A DNA stretch of 12,239 bases from NCBI GenBank assembly GCA_023392395.1, contig JAEVZE010000237.1, forward strand, positions 1 through 12,239, in the 5' to 3' direction. This stretch comes from Bacillota bacterium. GTDB taxonomy: Bacteria; Bacillota; Clostridia; Christensenellales; Aristaeellaceae. Both the position numbers and the translations under genes were made by a program. This document shows positions 1 through 8,366 of this stretch, one piece after another. Position 1 is the stretch's first letter. Each line of letters begins with the position of its first letter. The notes under the pieces are model-generated. The model saw only the letters and a program-made list of their open reading frames with translations, did no database searches and was not told the DNA's origin.

Positions 1-442
1 GGAGTGCGCTGAAACCCGCGCGGTCGAATAATGGAAACCCATTCAGAATCATATAGATAAGATCGCAGACGAAGGCGAGCGCGCAGATCAAAACCAGACA
101 GAGCAGCGTCTTTTTCAGTCGCAGCGCACTGGACGCATAGTCCCGTTTGGTCAGCGCGCGCTTGGTCATAAGAATGCGGACGAGATCAAACATGCCCATC
201 GCCGCCGCAAAGCACGAGGCCGCCCAAGGCAGCGCCACGTACATCACGCGGGAGCCTGCGGAATCCCCCAGCCCCATCAACACGAGCATGATCAGAATCG
301 CGATCAGGCCAGGGGTTACGCCCATCGCGTAGGAGCGCCGCCCCTCTTCCGTCAGTTCAAAGCGGTCGCCAATATAAATGTAACTTCTTTTCCCGTCCGG
401 TCCGGTGGTTTCCAGGTAGTCCTTCGTCCAGTCCCTCCGCAT
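1..442 (-). CDS. Partial small multi-pass membrane protein, function unknown (C-terminus beyond the window)
   Basis: Reading the minus strand from the ATG at 442 gives 147 open codons to the window edge, so the C-terminus is missing. The start is set by a CGGAGGG ribosome binding site (449-455) six bases upstream. The first 40 residues are hydrophilic (begins MRRDWTKDYLETT, then YIYIGDRFELTEEGRR). Three hydrophobic spans follow, roughly residues 43-59, 66-88 and 110-134, separated by a basic loop (TKRALTKRDY). I recognise no catalytic motif or named family. G/C-ending codons dominate, as in the other real genes here. It is divergent from the ABC-transporter operon, with a 180-base shared control region. 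The plus-strand reading frame over 147-332 is its shadow. Confidence 0.75.
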   Translation of the reverse strand, partial: MRRDWTKDYLETTGPDGKRSYIYIGDRFELTEEGRRSYAMGVTPGLIAILIMLVLMGLGDSAGSRVMYVALPWAASCFAAAMGMFDLVRILMTKRALTKRDYASSALRLKKTLLCLVLICALAFVCDLIYMILNGFPLFDRAGFSAL

Positions 443-462
443 GCAAAACCCTCCGCTTCAAT

Positions 463-471
463 AGTATATCA
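463..471 (-). promoter_or_regulatory. Candidate extended -10 promoter for the leftward membrane-protein gene
   Basis: On the minus strand this reads TGATATACT, an extended -10 element (TGn plus TATACT, five of six matches to TATAAT). No good -35 box lies at 16-18 bases, which is tolerated for extended -10 promoters. A start about seven bases downstream would put the ribosome binding site almost at the RNA 5' end, so the leader would be very short. This is a motif match only. Confidence 0.35.
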
Positions 472-535
472 TCGTAGCACATTGTCCTCGAATATGCAAA
501 CTTTCATATTTGCGACATCTTTGAAGCAAATGAGA

Positions 536-564
536 TTGACTGCAAATTTTACCAGTGATATACT
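536..564 (+). promoter_or_regulatory. Sigma-A/sigma-70 type promoter of the ABC-transporter operon
   Basis: TTGACT at 536-541 (five of six matches to TTGACA) and TATACT at 559-564 (five of six to TATAAT) are separated by exactly 17 bases. This is the best promoter in the window. It predicts a transcription start near 571 and a leader of about 50 bases before the ATG at 623. It also shows that an ATG at 482 cannot be the start of the first operon gene. The surrounding stretch is AT-rich compared with the genes and holds several GCAAA motifs in both orientations (496-500, 509-513 reversed, 526-530, 542-546). Confidence 0.75.
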
Positions 565-579
565 TATCTGTATCTTGGC

Positions 580-596
580 CGGCATGTATCATGCCG
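580..596 (+). promoter_or_regulatory. Perfect 17-bp palindrome in the operon leader, candidate operator or 5' hairpin
   Basis: CGGCATGTATCATGCCG is a perfect 7-bp inverted repeat around the trinucleotide TAT. It begins about nine bases after the predicted transcription start and ends 12 bases before the AAGGAGGG ribosome binding site (608-615). The dyad size suits a dimeric repressor that would block the promoter at 536-564. The transcript could also fold into a small 5' hairpin. I cannot tell which, and no regulator gene lies in the window. Confidence 0.5.
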
Positions 597-622
597 CCCA
601 TATTTTCAAGGAGGGATTGAGG

Positions 623-3067
623 ATGATAAAGAGCTTGCGCGTTTTCCTCTCTCTGTTGCTCGCCCTGTCCATGTTGGGCGGCGGCCTGACGGCGATGGCC
701 GAGGCCACCGCAGCCCCGGCTGAAGTGGCTGCTCCGGCGGCTACCGGAACGGATACCCCGCTGGTGGTTACCTATGACCAGTTTAGCGAGAAGTTCAGCC
801 CCTTCTTTGCCGACAGCGCGATGGACAATGACGCTTCCGACATGACCCAGTTACGCCTTCTGACCTACGACCGGATGGGCGAAGTAGTGGGCAACGCCAT
901 TGAAGGCGAAGCGCGCAAACTCGGTGACAACGAGTACACCTACAAGGGGCCAGCCGACATCACCGTCAATTACGACGAAAAGGCCGACAAGACCACCTAT
1001 ACCATCAAACTCCGTAACGACATCGTGTTCTCCGACGGTCAGCCGATGACCGCCGACGACCTCATCTTCAACTTCTACGTCTACTGCGATCCGGCCTACG
1101 ACGGAGGCACAACGATCAACAGCTACAACATCGTGGGCCTGCAGAACTACCGCACGCAGACCAGCGAGGACGTGTATGCCAAGTATCAGGACATCGTGGC
1201 CGCCATCGTAGCCGCGGGTCCGGACCACGTTTGGGCCGAGGGTGACAGCTTTACCAAGGAGCAGCAGGAAAGCTACTGGGCGACGCTCAAGACCAACTGG
1301 ACCGGCGTCGTGCAGTCCATCGTCGACTACTGCATGGCCAACTACGCGGACAGCATCCAGGAGACCGTCGGCTTCACCCCCGAAGAAGTCCAGGCGGACG
1401 AGGGCCTGAAGGTCGCGTTCGGCATGGCGCTGTGGGGGTTTGGCGAGGTCAAGGATGGCGTCCTGACCAGCGCTTCCGGCAAGACCTGGAAGCTGGCGGA
1501 AGCCAAGCCCACGCTGGACGACTACTATGCCGAGACTTATACCAAGTACGCCGGCGATCCGGACGCGTTCTTCGGCACAGAATCGCCCAACTCGGACGCC
1601 ACCCCGATCTCTACCGTCGCCAAGGACACCTTCATCAAGGAATGGGGTCCGAAGGACGAGGCGTCCACCGGCGGCTTCCCGAACATTGAAGGCATCAAGA
1701 AGGTGGACGATTACACCGTCACCATCACCATGAACGGCTTTGAGGCGCCCGCCATCTATAACGTCATCGACATCCCGATCGCGCCGATGCACTACTACGG
1801 CGATCCCGCCCAGTACGATTACGCGGGCAATAAGTTCGGCTTCCCGTACGGCGACCTGTCCATCGTGAAGTCCAAGACCACCATGCCTGTGGGCGCCGGC
1901 CCCTTCAAGTTTATCAAGTATGACAACCGCGTGATTTATTACGAAGCCAACGACCTGTTCTACAAGGGCGCGCCCAAGACCAAGTATGTGCAGTTCAAGG
2001 AAACTGCCACCAACGAAGTCGTGGCCGCCATCGCCACCGGCACCGCCGACATGGGCGACATGAACGGCAGCAAGGCCGCCTTCGAGGAAATCCGCGGCTA
2101 CAACACCAACAAGGAACTGGCCGGGGATGCGCTCGTCACCGAGCGTGTCGACTACCTGGGCTACGGCTACATCGGCATCAATGCCGGCACCGTGAACGTG
2201 GGTGGCGTGCCGGATTCCGACGCCTCCAAGGCGCTGCGCAAGGGCCTCGCGACCATCCTGTCCGTGTACCGCGACGTGGCCGTGGACAGCTACTACGGCG
2301 ACGCGGCGTCGGTCATCAACTACCCGATCTCCAACACCTCCTGGGCTGCGCCGCAGCCCACCGACGAGGGCTACAAGATCGCCTACTCGACCGGCGTGGA
2401 CGGCAACCCCATCTACACTGTCGATATGACCGCCGAGGCCAAGTATGACGCCGCGCTCAAGGCTGCGACCGAGTACTTCAAGGCGGCTGGCTATACCTTT
2501 GACGAGGCCACCGGCAAGTTCACCGCCGCGCCCGCTGGCGCCAGTCTGTCCTACGAGATCATCATCCCCGCCGACGGTGTGGGCGACCACCCGTCGTTCG
2601 CGCTCCTGACCGACGCCAAGGAAGCGCTGTCGAAGATCGGCTTTGAGCTCAAGATCAACGACCCGTCCGACTCCACAATGCTGTGGGACGCGCTGGATGC
2701 CAACACGCATCAGCTGTGGTGCGCCGCCTGGCAGGCCACCATCGACCCCGATATGTTCCAGACCTACCACTCCTCCGGCATCGTCGGCAAGGGCGGTTCG
2801 GACTCCAACCACTACAACATCGCCGACGCCACGCTGGACCAGCTGACGGTGGACGCCCGCAAGTCCGCCGATCAGTCTTACCGCAAGGAAATTTATAAGC
2901 AGTGCTTGGACATCATCCTGGATTGGGCCGTTGAGATCCCAATCTATCAGCGTCAGAACTCCACCGTCTACTCCCCCGTGCGAGTCGCCACCTTCACGCC
3001 CGACATCACCACGTTCTATCCCTGGCTGAAGGAAGTCTACGGCATCGCGATGAACGCAGCCAAATAA
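623..3067 (+). CDS. Extracellular substrate-binding protein of a peptide/nickel-class ABC importer (SBP_bac_5), unusually long
   Basis: The product (814 residues) captures the substrate outside the membrane and delivers it to the two permeases encoded next. The ATG at 623 is chosen because AAGGAGGG (608-615) lies seven bases upstream and the promoter lies at 536-564; an in-frame ATG at 482 precedes that promoter. Residues 1-26 form a signal peptide with an AMA cleavage site and no lipobox cysteine. Family hallmarks are the block near residues 125-150 (YTIKLRNDIVFSDGQPMTAD) and the C-terminal WQATIDPDMF near 703-712. Family members are usually 500-600 residues. The excess is mostly an acidic, aromatic-rich stretch around residues 180-345, between VYCDPAYDGG and the strand VDDYTVTITM. 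Peptide, nickel, or another small ligand is possible; the sequence does not settle the substrate. Confidence 0.93.
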   Translation: MIKSLRVFLSLLLALSMLGGGLTAMAEATAAPAEVAAPAATGTDTPLVVTYDQFSEKFSPFFADSAMDNDASDMTQLRLLTYDRMGEVVGNAIEGEARKLGDNEYTYKGPADITVNYDEKADKTTYTIKLRNDIVFSDGQPMTADDLIFNFYVYCDPAYDGGTTINSYNIVGLQNYRTQTSEDVYAKYQDIVAAIVAAGPDHVWAEGDSFTKEQQESYWATLKTNWTGVVQSIVDYCMANYADSIQETVGFTPEEVQADEGLKVAFGMALWGFGEVKDGVLTSASGKTWKLAEAKPTLDDYYAETYTKYAGDPDAFFGTESPNSDATPISTVAKDTFIKEWGPKDEASTGGFPNIEGIKKVDDYTVTITMNGFEAPAIYNVIDIPIAPMHYYGDPAQYDYAGNKFGFPYGDLSIVKSKTTMPVGAGPFKFIKYDNRVIYYEANDLFYKGAPKTKYVQFKETATNEVVAAIATGTADMGDMNGSKAAFEEIRGYNTNKELAGDALVTERVDYLGYGYIGINAGTVNVGGVPDSDASKALRKGLATILSVYRDVAVDSYYGDAASVINYPISNTSWAAPQPTDEGYKIAYSTGVDGNPIYTVDMTAEAKYDAALKAATEYFKAAGYTFDEATGKFTAAPAGASLSYEIIIPADGVGDHPSFALLTDAKEALSKIGFELKINDPSDSTMLWDALDANTHQLWCAAWQATIDPDMFQTYHSSGIVGKGGSDSNHYNIADATLDQLTVDARKSADQSYRKEIYKQCLDIILDWAVEIPIYQRQNSTVYSPVRVATFTPDITTFYPWLKEVYGIAMNAAK

Positions 3068-3079
3068 TCAAGCCGGATT

Positions 3080-3120
3080 TACGCGCATGGAGCCCGCTAC
3101 AGGCGGGTTCCATGCGCGTA
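3080..3120 (+). promoter_or_regulatory. Long intercistronic hairpin between the binding-protein and permease genes
   Basis: The arms TACGCGCATGGA and TCCATGCGCGTA are perfectly complementary. They continue through one G-T pair into CCCGC/GCGGG, giving an 18-bp stem with a five-base TACAG loop (3098-3102). No T-run follows (CCGCGCTTACGGG), so it is not a classical terminator. Very stable hairpins between a binding-protein gene and its permease genes are known, as in the malE-malF type arrangement, to stabilise the upstream message or partly attenuate downstream transcription. That role is inferred here. It begins 13 bases after the TAA of the binding-protein gene. Confidence 0.8.
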
Positions 3121-3149
3121 CCGCGCTTACGGGCGAAGGGGTAGAATCC

Positions 3150-4136
3150 ATGCGGAAGTTCATACTCAGGAGATTGGCGCTTGGCGCGCTGATCGTGTTT
3201 TTCGGCTCCTTGGTCGTGTATACCGTCATCCGCTGCCTGCCCTCCTCCTATGTGGAAACCATCGCGCGGCAGCGCGCAACTCTGCCCGGTGGCCGCAGCT
3301 ATACCGAATGGCTGACCCAGCTCAACCAGGTGTACGGCCTGGATCAGGGCATTTTGCAGGGCTTCTTCCACTGGCTGGGCAACGCGGTGCGGGGCGAGTT
3401 CGGCGAGTCCTGGTCTTTTAACCTGCCGGTTACGCAGAAATTCCTGAACGTCATCTGGTACAGCGTGGTGGTCAACCTCTTCACGTTCGTGCTGGAGATC
3501 CTCATCTGCATTCCGCTGGGCATCCTGGCGGCGAGAAAGCAGTACAGCCGGACCGATTACTTTGTCACGGTCTTTTCGCTGATGGGCATGTCGCTGCCCA
3601 CCTTCTTCCTGGCCACCATTTTGAAATTCATCTTTTCGGTCAAACTGGGCTGGTTTGACCTGTACGGCATCGTCGGCCGCTACTATGAACAACTGGATAC
3701 CTGGGGAAAGCTTCTGGACATGGCGCGCCACATGGTGCTGCCTGTTCTGACGCTTGGCATGCTTTCGGTGGGCGGATTGATGCGCTACACCCGCACCAGC
3801 ATGCTGGAAGTCTTGTCCTCCGACTACATCCGTACCGCCCGCGCCAAGGGCCTGAGCGAGCGGGTGGTCATCAACAAGCACGCCTTCCGAAACACGCTGA
3901 TCCCCCTGATCTCCTACATGAGCTACATGCTGCCGGACCTGTTCGCGGGCTCCATGATCACGGAGACGCTGTTCCAGATCCCCGGCATCGGCTACATCGC
4001 CTACCAGGCGATGGTGGCGGGCGACATCCCGTTCACGATGTTCTACCTGGTGTTTCTGATTCTGCTGACGCAGGTCAGCCTGATCATGGCCGATATCCTG
4101 TACGCGGTGGTCGATCCCCGCGTGCGGGTCAATTAA
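3150..4136 (+). CDS. dppB: Peptide/nickel-type ABC transporter permease, DppB/OppB-like
   Basis: This is the first of two inner-membrane permease subunits of the importer. The 328-residue product has the family plan: a first membrane helix near residues 10-28, an extracellular segment of about 70 residues, then five more helices. The cytoplasmic EAA loop lies at about 228-248 (RTARAKGLSERVVINKHAFR), the contact for the ATPases, and the C-terminus ends in the typical DPRVRV. The ATG at 3150 is preferred: GAAGGGG (3135-3141) lies eight bases upstream. The in-frame ATG at 3087 lies inside the hairpin and would add 21 residues before the MRKFILRR start typical of the family. It follows the binding-protein gene by 82 bases, and its stop overlaps the ribosome binding site of the next gene. 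The symbol reflects family membership, not proven dipeptide specificity. Confidence 0.93.
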   Translation: MRKFILRRLALGALIVFFGSLVVYTVIRCLPSSYVETIARQRATLPGGRSYTEWLTQLNQVYGLDQGILQGFFHWLGNAVRGEFGESWSFNLPVTQKFLNVIWYSVVVNLFTFVLEILICIPLGILAARKQYSRTDYFVTVFSLMGMSLPTFFLATILKFIFSVKLGWFDLYGIVGRYYEQLDTWGKLLDMARHMVLPVLTLGMLSVGGLMRYTRTSMLEVLSSDYIRTARAKGLSERVVINKHAFRNTLIPLISYMSYMLPDLFAGSMITETLFQIPGIGYIAYQAMVAGDIPFTMFYLVFLILLTQVSLIMADILYAVVDPRVRVN

Positions 4137-4149
4137 AGGAGGCGGCGAC

Positions 4150-5877
4150 ATGAGCGAGCAAGAGAAAAACGCGCAGTTTGGCGCCGAACCTCTGAGCGAC
4201 GAGCGCCGCGTCAAGGTGCTGTCGCCCACGATGCTGGTGATGAAGCGGTTTATCCGCAACCGCCTGGCGATCACCGGCCTTGTGATTCTGATTTTGATGT
4301 TCCTGTTCTCGTTCCTGGGCGGGGTCCTCGTGCCCTACTCCCAGTCGCAGGTGTTCAAGACCTACGGCTCCATGGACAAGGATTACGCCAGCGCCACCAT
4401 CAACAAGGAACTGCGCTACACCGTGGGCGACGGGCAAGCCTTCCCCACCTCCGCCCGCGCGGCCTTCGTACTGGCCCGTGGGAAAGGGAAGACCACCTTC
4501 TCCGACGGCCAGAACCAGTATGAGATCGTATCGGGCGGAGAGGATTTCTACCTGATGCAGCGGCTGGAGTCCCTGGCCTCCGCCATCGCGCTCAAGGGCA
4601 ATCTCAACTACGCCAAAGGCGCGGGCGATCTTTCCACCGAACTCAAGGCGGCGTTTGAACAGGCCGTTTCATCAAACGCTCCCGGCTTTACGCTGGGTGG
4701 CGTCAAGTATTCCGTGACCCGCTCCGGCAAGAGCGTGGTGCTGGGCCGCGCGCAGAACGTGGCGCTGGCCTCCATGCTGGTGTTTGACGCTTACAACCAG
4801 GCGGATGAGGCCGCTGTTGGCAACCTGTCCTTCCGCGCCGCCGCGCTGACGGCCATCGCCGCGGGGCAACCCTCCTTTGAAATAAGCGGCGAAGCCTACG
4901 CCATTGAGAGCGCGAACGGATCCCACGTGATTTCAAAGGGCGGCGCGCCCTACGCCGACGCCAGCTCCATCATCGTGAACCCGCTGGCTTCCGGCTCGTT
5001 CCTCCCCATGCCTTTCAAGGTGGCCGTGCGCGACGCCATCGCCTCCAGTTCCCGTTCGTTCTCCCTGGAGGAAAACGGCCAGACCACCGACTATACGCTG
5101 ACGCTGGTCAAGAACACCTACTCGGTCAAGGCCAGCGCCACCGTGCAGCTGATCGACATCTACGCTTCTCCGTCCTTCGCCCATCCGCTGGGCACCGACA
5201 ATAACGGCATGGACGTGCTGACCAGACTCATGTATGGCGGCCGGATCTCACTGATGGTGGGCTTCGTCGTGGTGCTGATTGAGCTGCTCCTGGGCGTACT
5301 GGTGGGCGGCGTGTCGGGCTACTTCGGCGGCGCGGTGGATACGCTGCTCATGCGGTTTGTGGACCTGTTCAACTGCATCCCCTATTGGCCGATGATGATC
5401 ATCGCCGGCGCGGTAATGGATTCGCTGGAGGTCAACCCCTACGTGCGCATCTTCCTACTGATGCTGATCATGGGCCTTCTAGGCTGGACGGGCGTGGCGC
5501 GCATCGTGCGCGGGCAGATATTGTCCCTTCGCGAGCAGGACTTCATGGTGGCCACCGAGGCCACCGGCATCCGCGCGTCCAGGCGCATCTTCCGCCACCT
5601 GGTGCCAAACGTAATGCCGCTTCTCATCGTGCACGCAACGATGAACCTGGGCTCGATCATCATCACCGAGGCGACGCTCAGCTTCCTGGGCCTTGGCATT
5701 AAGTACCCGCTGGCCTCCTGGGGCTCAATCATCAACTCGGCCACCAACCTGCACGTGATGACCAACTATTGGTTCATCTGGATCCCGGCAGGCTTCCTGA
5801 TCCTTCTGACGGTGCTCGGCTTCAACTTTGTAGGCGACGGTCTGCGCGACGCCTTCGACCCCAGGATGAAAAGGTAG
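4150..5877 (+). CDS. dppC: Peptide/nickel-type ABC transporter permease, DppC/OppC-like, with a large extracellular repeat insert
   Basis: This is the second permease subunit. AAAGGAGG (4135-4142), seven bases upstream, fixes the ATG. The N-terminal cytoplasmic part ends in MKRFIRNRLA, typical of OppC_N. TM1 is about residues 42-62. The permease core starts at HPLGTDNNGMDVLTRLMYGG (345-364), carries the EAA loop ATEATGIRASRRIFRHLVP (469-487), and ends DAFDPRMKR. Usual members are about 280-320 residues; this one has 575. The extra length lies between TM1 and the core, roughly residues 70-340, outside the membrane by family topology. It has four related units with a 61-63 residue period. The reading frame is continuous and G/C-ending codons persist through the insert, so it is not a frameshift artefact. 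Function of the insert is unknown; contact with the similarly enlarged binding protein is a reasonable inference. Nine bases separate it from the next gene. Confidence 0.92.
   Translation: MSEQEKNAQFGAEPLSDERRVKVLSPTMLVMKRFIRNRLAITGLVILILMFLFSFLGGVLVPYSQSQVFKTYGSMDKDYASATINKELRYTVGDGQAFPTSARAAFVLARGKGKTTFSDGQNQYEIVSGGEDFYLMQRLESLASAIALKGNLNYAKGAGDLSTELKAAFEQAVSSNAPGFTLGGVKYSVTRSGKSVVLGRAQNVALASMLVFDAYNQADEAAVGNLSFRAAALTAIAAGQPSFEISGEAYAIESANGSHVISKGGAPYADASSIIVNPLASGSFLPMPFKVAVRDAIASSSRSFSLEENGQTTDYTLTLVKNTYSVKASATVQLIDIYASPSFAHPLGTDNNGMDVLTRLMYGGRISLMVGFVVVLIELLLGVLVGGVSGYFGGAVDTLLMRFVDLFNCIPYWPMMIIAGAVMDSLEVNPYVRIFLLMLIMGLLGWTGVARIVRGQILSLREQDFMVATEATGIRASRRIFRHLVPNVMPLLIVHATMNLGSIIITEATLSFLGLGIKYPLASWGSIINSATNLHVMTNYWFIWIPAGFLILLTVLGFNFVGDGLRDAFDPRMKR
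4453..5148 (+). repeat. Four degenerate tandem protein repeats encoded within the DppC-like permease
   Basis: The units begin near residues 102, 165, 228 and 289. Anchor phenylalanines sit at 117, 180, 243 and 304 (spacing 63, 63, 61). Each is preceded without gaps by a 15-residue Ala-rich helix-like stretch: ARAAFVLA, LKAAFEQA, FRAAALTA and FKVAVRDA start the four. Each is followed by a tyrosine (124, 187, 250, 315), seven residues later in the first three and eleven in the last, and then by a beta-like YxI/V pattern. The first three units end in LASAI, LASML and DASSI. Protein similarity is visible but DNA identity is low, so the duplications are old. The pattern suggests an alpha-plus-beta mini-domain repeated four times. 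Confidence 0.7.
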
Positions 5878-5886
5878 GCGATCGCA

Positions 5887-7037
<1,151 letters not shown>

Positions 7038-7041
<4 letters not shown>

Positions 7042-8015
7042 CGGAAAACATCCTGGAAGTGAAAGACCTGGTCAAGCACTACCCGATCAAGTCCGGCATG
7101 TTTGGCCGCGTGGTCGGCCGCGTGCGCGCGGTGGACGGGATCAGCTTCACGATTTCCCGCGGCAGCACGATGGGCCTTGTGGGCGAATCCGGCTGCGGCA
7201 AGACCACCGTCGGCAAGACCCTCCTGCGCCTCACCGACAAGACTTCGGGCTCGGTGCGCTTTGACGGCAAAGAGGTCTTTGACCTCTCCCAAAGCGAGAT
7301 GCGCGCGCTCAGGCCGCGCATCCAGATCATCTTCCAAGATCCATACTCCAGCCTATCGCCGCGCCTGCCGGTTTCGGAAATCATCGGCGAGGCGGTACGC
7401 GAGCACCACATCGTGCCCGATAAGGAATTGGACGACTACATTACCTCCGTCATGCGCTCCTGCGGCCTGCAGCCCTACCACAAGGACCGCTACCCGCATG
7501 AGTTCTCCGGCGGCCAGCGGCAGCGCATCTGCATCGCCCGCGCGCTGGCGCTGAAGCCCGACTTCATCGTCTGCGACGAGCCGGTGAGTGCGCTCGACGT
7601 GTCCATCCAGGCGCAGATCATCAACCTGCTCTCCGACCTTCAGAAGCAGTTCGGCATGGCTTACCTGTTCATCTCTCACGACCTGTCGGTGGTGGAGCAC
7701 ATCTCGGACTCTGTGGGCGTGATGTACCTGGGCACGATGGTGGAGTACGCGCCAAAGCGGGAGCTATTCAAAAACCCGCTGCACCCCTACACGCGCGCGC
7801 TTTTTTCCGCCATCCCGATGCCCGACCCTACCGTCAAGATGGAACGAATCCTCTTGAAGGGCTCGATCCCCTCGCCCGCCAACCCGCCCTCGGGCTGTAA
7901 GTTCCACACCCGCTGCCCCAATTGCATGGACATCTGCTCCAAGGTCGACCTGAAACCGCTCGATATCGGCGGCCACATGGTGGCCTGCCACCTGTACAGC
8001 CATGAGACGCCCTGA
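7038..8015 (+). CDS. dppF: Peptide/nickel-type ABC transporter ATPase, DppF/OppF-like
   Basis: This is the partner ATPase (325 residues, normal length). It starts at GTG 7038, overlapping the TGA of the preceding gene by four bases (GTGA), with a near-perfect AGGAGGTG (7023-7030) seven bases upstream. Translation of the two ATPases is therefore coupled. Walker A GESGCGKT is at 49-56, Q-loop Q100 in IFQDPY, signature FSGGQRQ at 156-162, Walker B FIVCDEP at 176-182, and switch H214. The C-terminal oligopeptide domain has GCKFHTRCPNCMDIC (286-300) and VACHL (315-319). The usual four cysteines are present (287, 293, 300, 317), plus an extra one at 296. DppF-type proteins pair with DppD-type ones as a heterodimer under the two permeases. 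Confidence 0.95.
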
Positions 8016-8265
8016 CCGGTTCCGTCCGGAGGACGACGATGGCCGCGTGGTCGCCGACATGGAGCTCCTGTCCGGCCGCGGCGCGGACGGCAGCGTCTCC
8101 AAAGAATCCACCGGCCCTGCCCGGCCGCAGCTGCCGCCGATGAGCCACGCGGAGACGCGCAGCATTATGGTCAGCGCTACGCTGGCGGGGCTGACGGTGG
8201 CGGCGGTATTGAGCCTGGCCGTAGTGGGGCTGGTACTGTTCTGCCAGTTCGTCTGGTTTCGCTGA
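8002..8265 (+). CDS. Small single-span membrane protein at the end of the transporter operon, function unknown
   Basis: This 87-residue product has a polar N-terminus with the acidic motif RPEDDDGRVVADM (8-20), a Gly/Ser/Pro-rich linker, and one C-terminal hydrophobic span (about 56-84) ending WFR. It would be a tail-anchored or single-pass protein with most of its length on one side of the membrane. The ATG at 8002 lies inside the end of the preceding ATPase gene (14-base overlap), with no clear ribosome binding site, so expression probably relies on translational coupling. Codons end overwhelmingly in G or C throughout, which supports a real gene. From memory, short clostridial proteins with a similar DDGR..ADM motif before a membrane span exist, but I know no function for them. 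It may be an accessory of the transporter or simply co-transcribed. Confidence 0.72.
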   Translation: MRRPDRFRPEDDDGRVVADMELLSGRGADGSVSKESTGPARPQLPPMSHAETRSIMVSATLAGLTVAAVLSLAVVGLVLFCQFVWFR

Positions 8266-8366
8266 GTTCAGGGGTGTTCCACGTTCCCTTGGGATAGACA
8301 GCGCGCTGCCCCTCCCTCGCAGGCGGCGCTGCCGGATGGTGAAGTTTCCGTTTTCCCGATTCTTTT

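Noticed and set aside
482..622. ATG at 482 as start of the binding-protein gene
   Set aside because: It lies upstream of the promoter at 536-564, has no ribosome binding site, and would bury the signal peptide. ATG 623 has an ideal site.
851..2812. 653-codon open frame on the minus strand opposite the binding-protein gene
   Set aside because: It lies wholly antisense to a well-supported gene, and its translation is compositionally odd (rich in Gly, Val, His, Asp) with no domain. Long antisense frames are expected where third positions are mostly G or C.
3006..4274. 422-codon minus-strand open frame opposite the DppB-like gene
   Set aside because: Same antisense artefact; rich in His, Gln and Asp with no membrane or catalytic pattern.
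8039..8143. ATG at 8039 with a good GGAGG site (8028-8032) encoding a 34-residue peptide
   Set aside because: It is in another frame from the 87-residue membrane protein, gives a Pro/Ala/Ser-rich short peptide with no features, and lacks the third-position G/C pattern.
8299..8331. GC-rich imperfect hairpin (CAGCGC...GCGCTG) as terminator of the transporter operon
   Set aside because: The stem is interrupted, the loop is long, and the nearest T-rich stretch (from about 8345) is more than ten bases away. I see no convincing intrinsic terminator after the operon.
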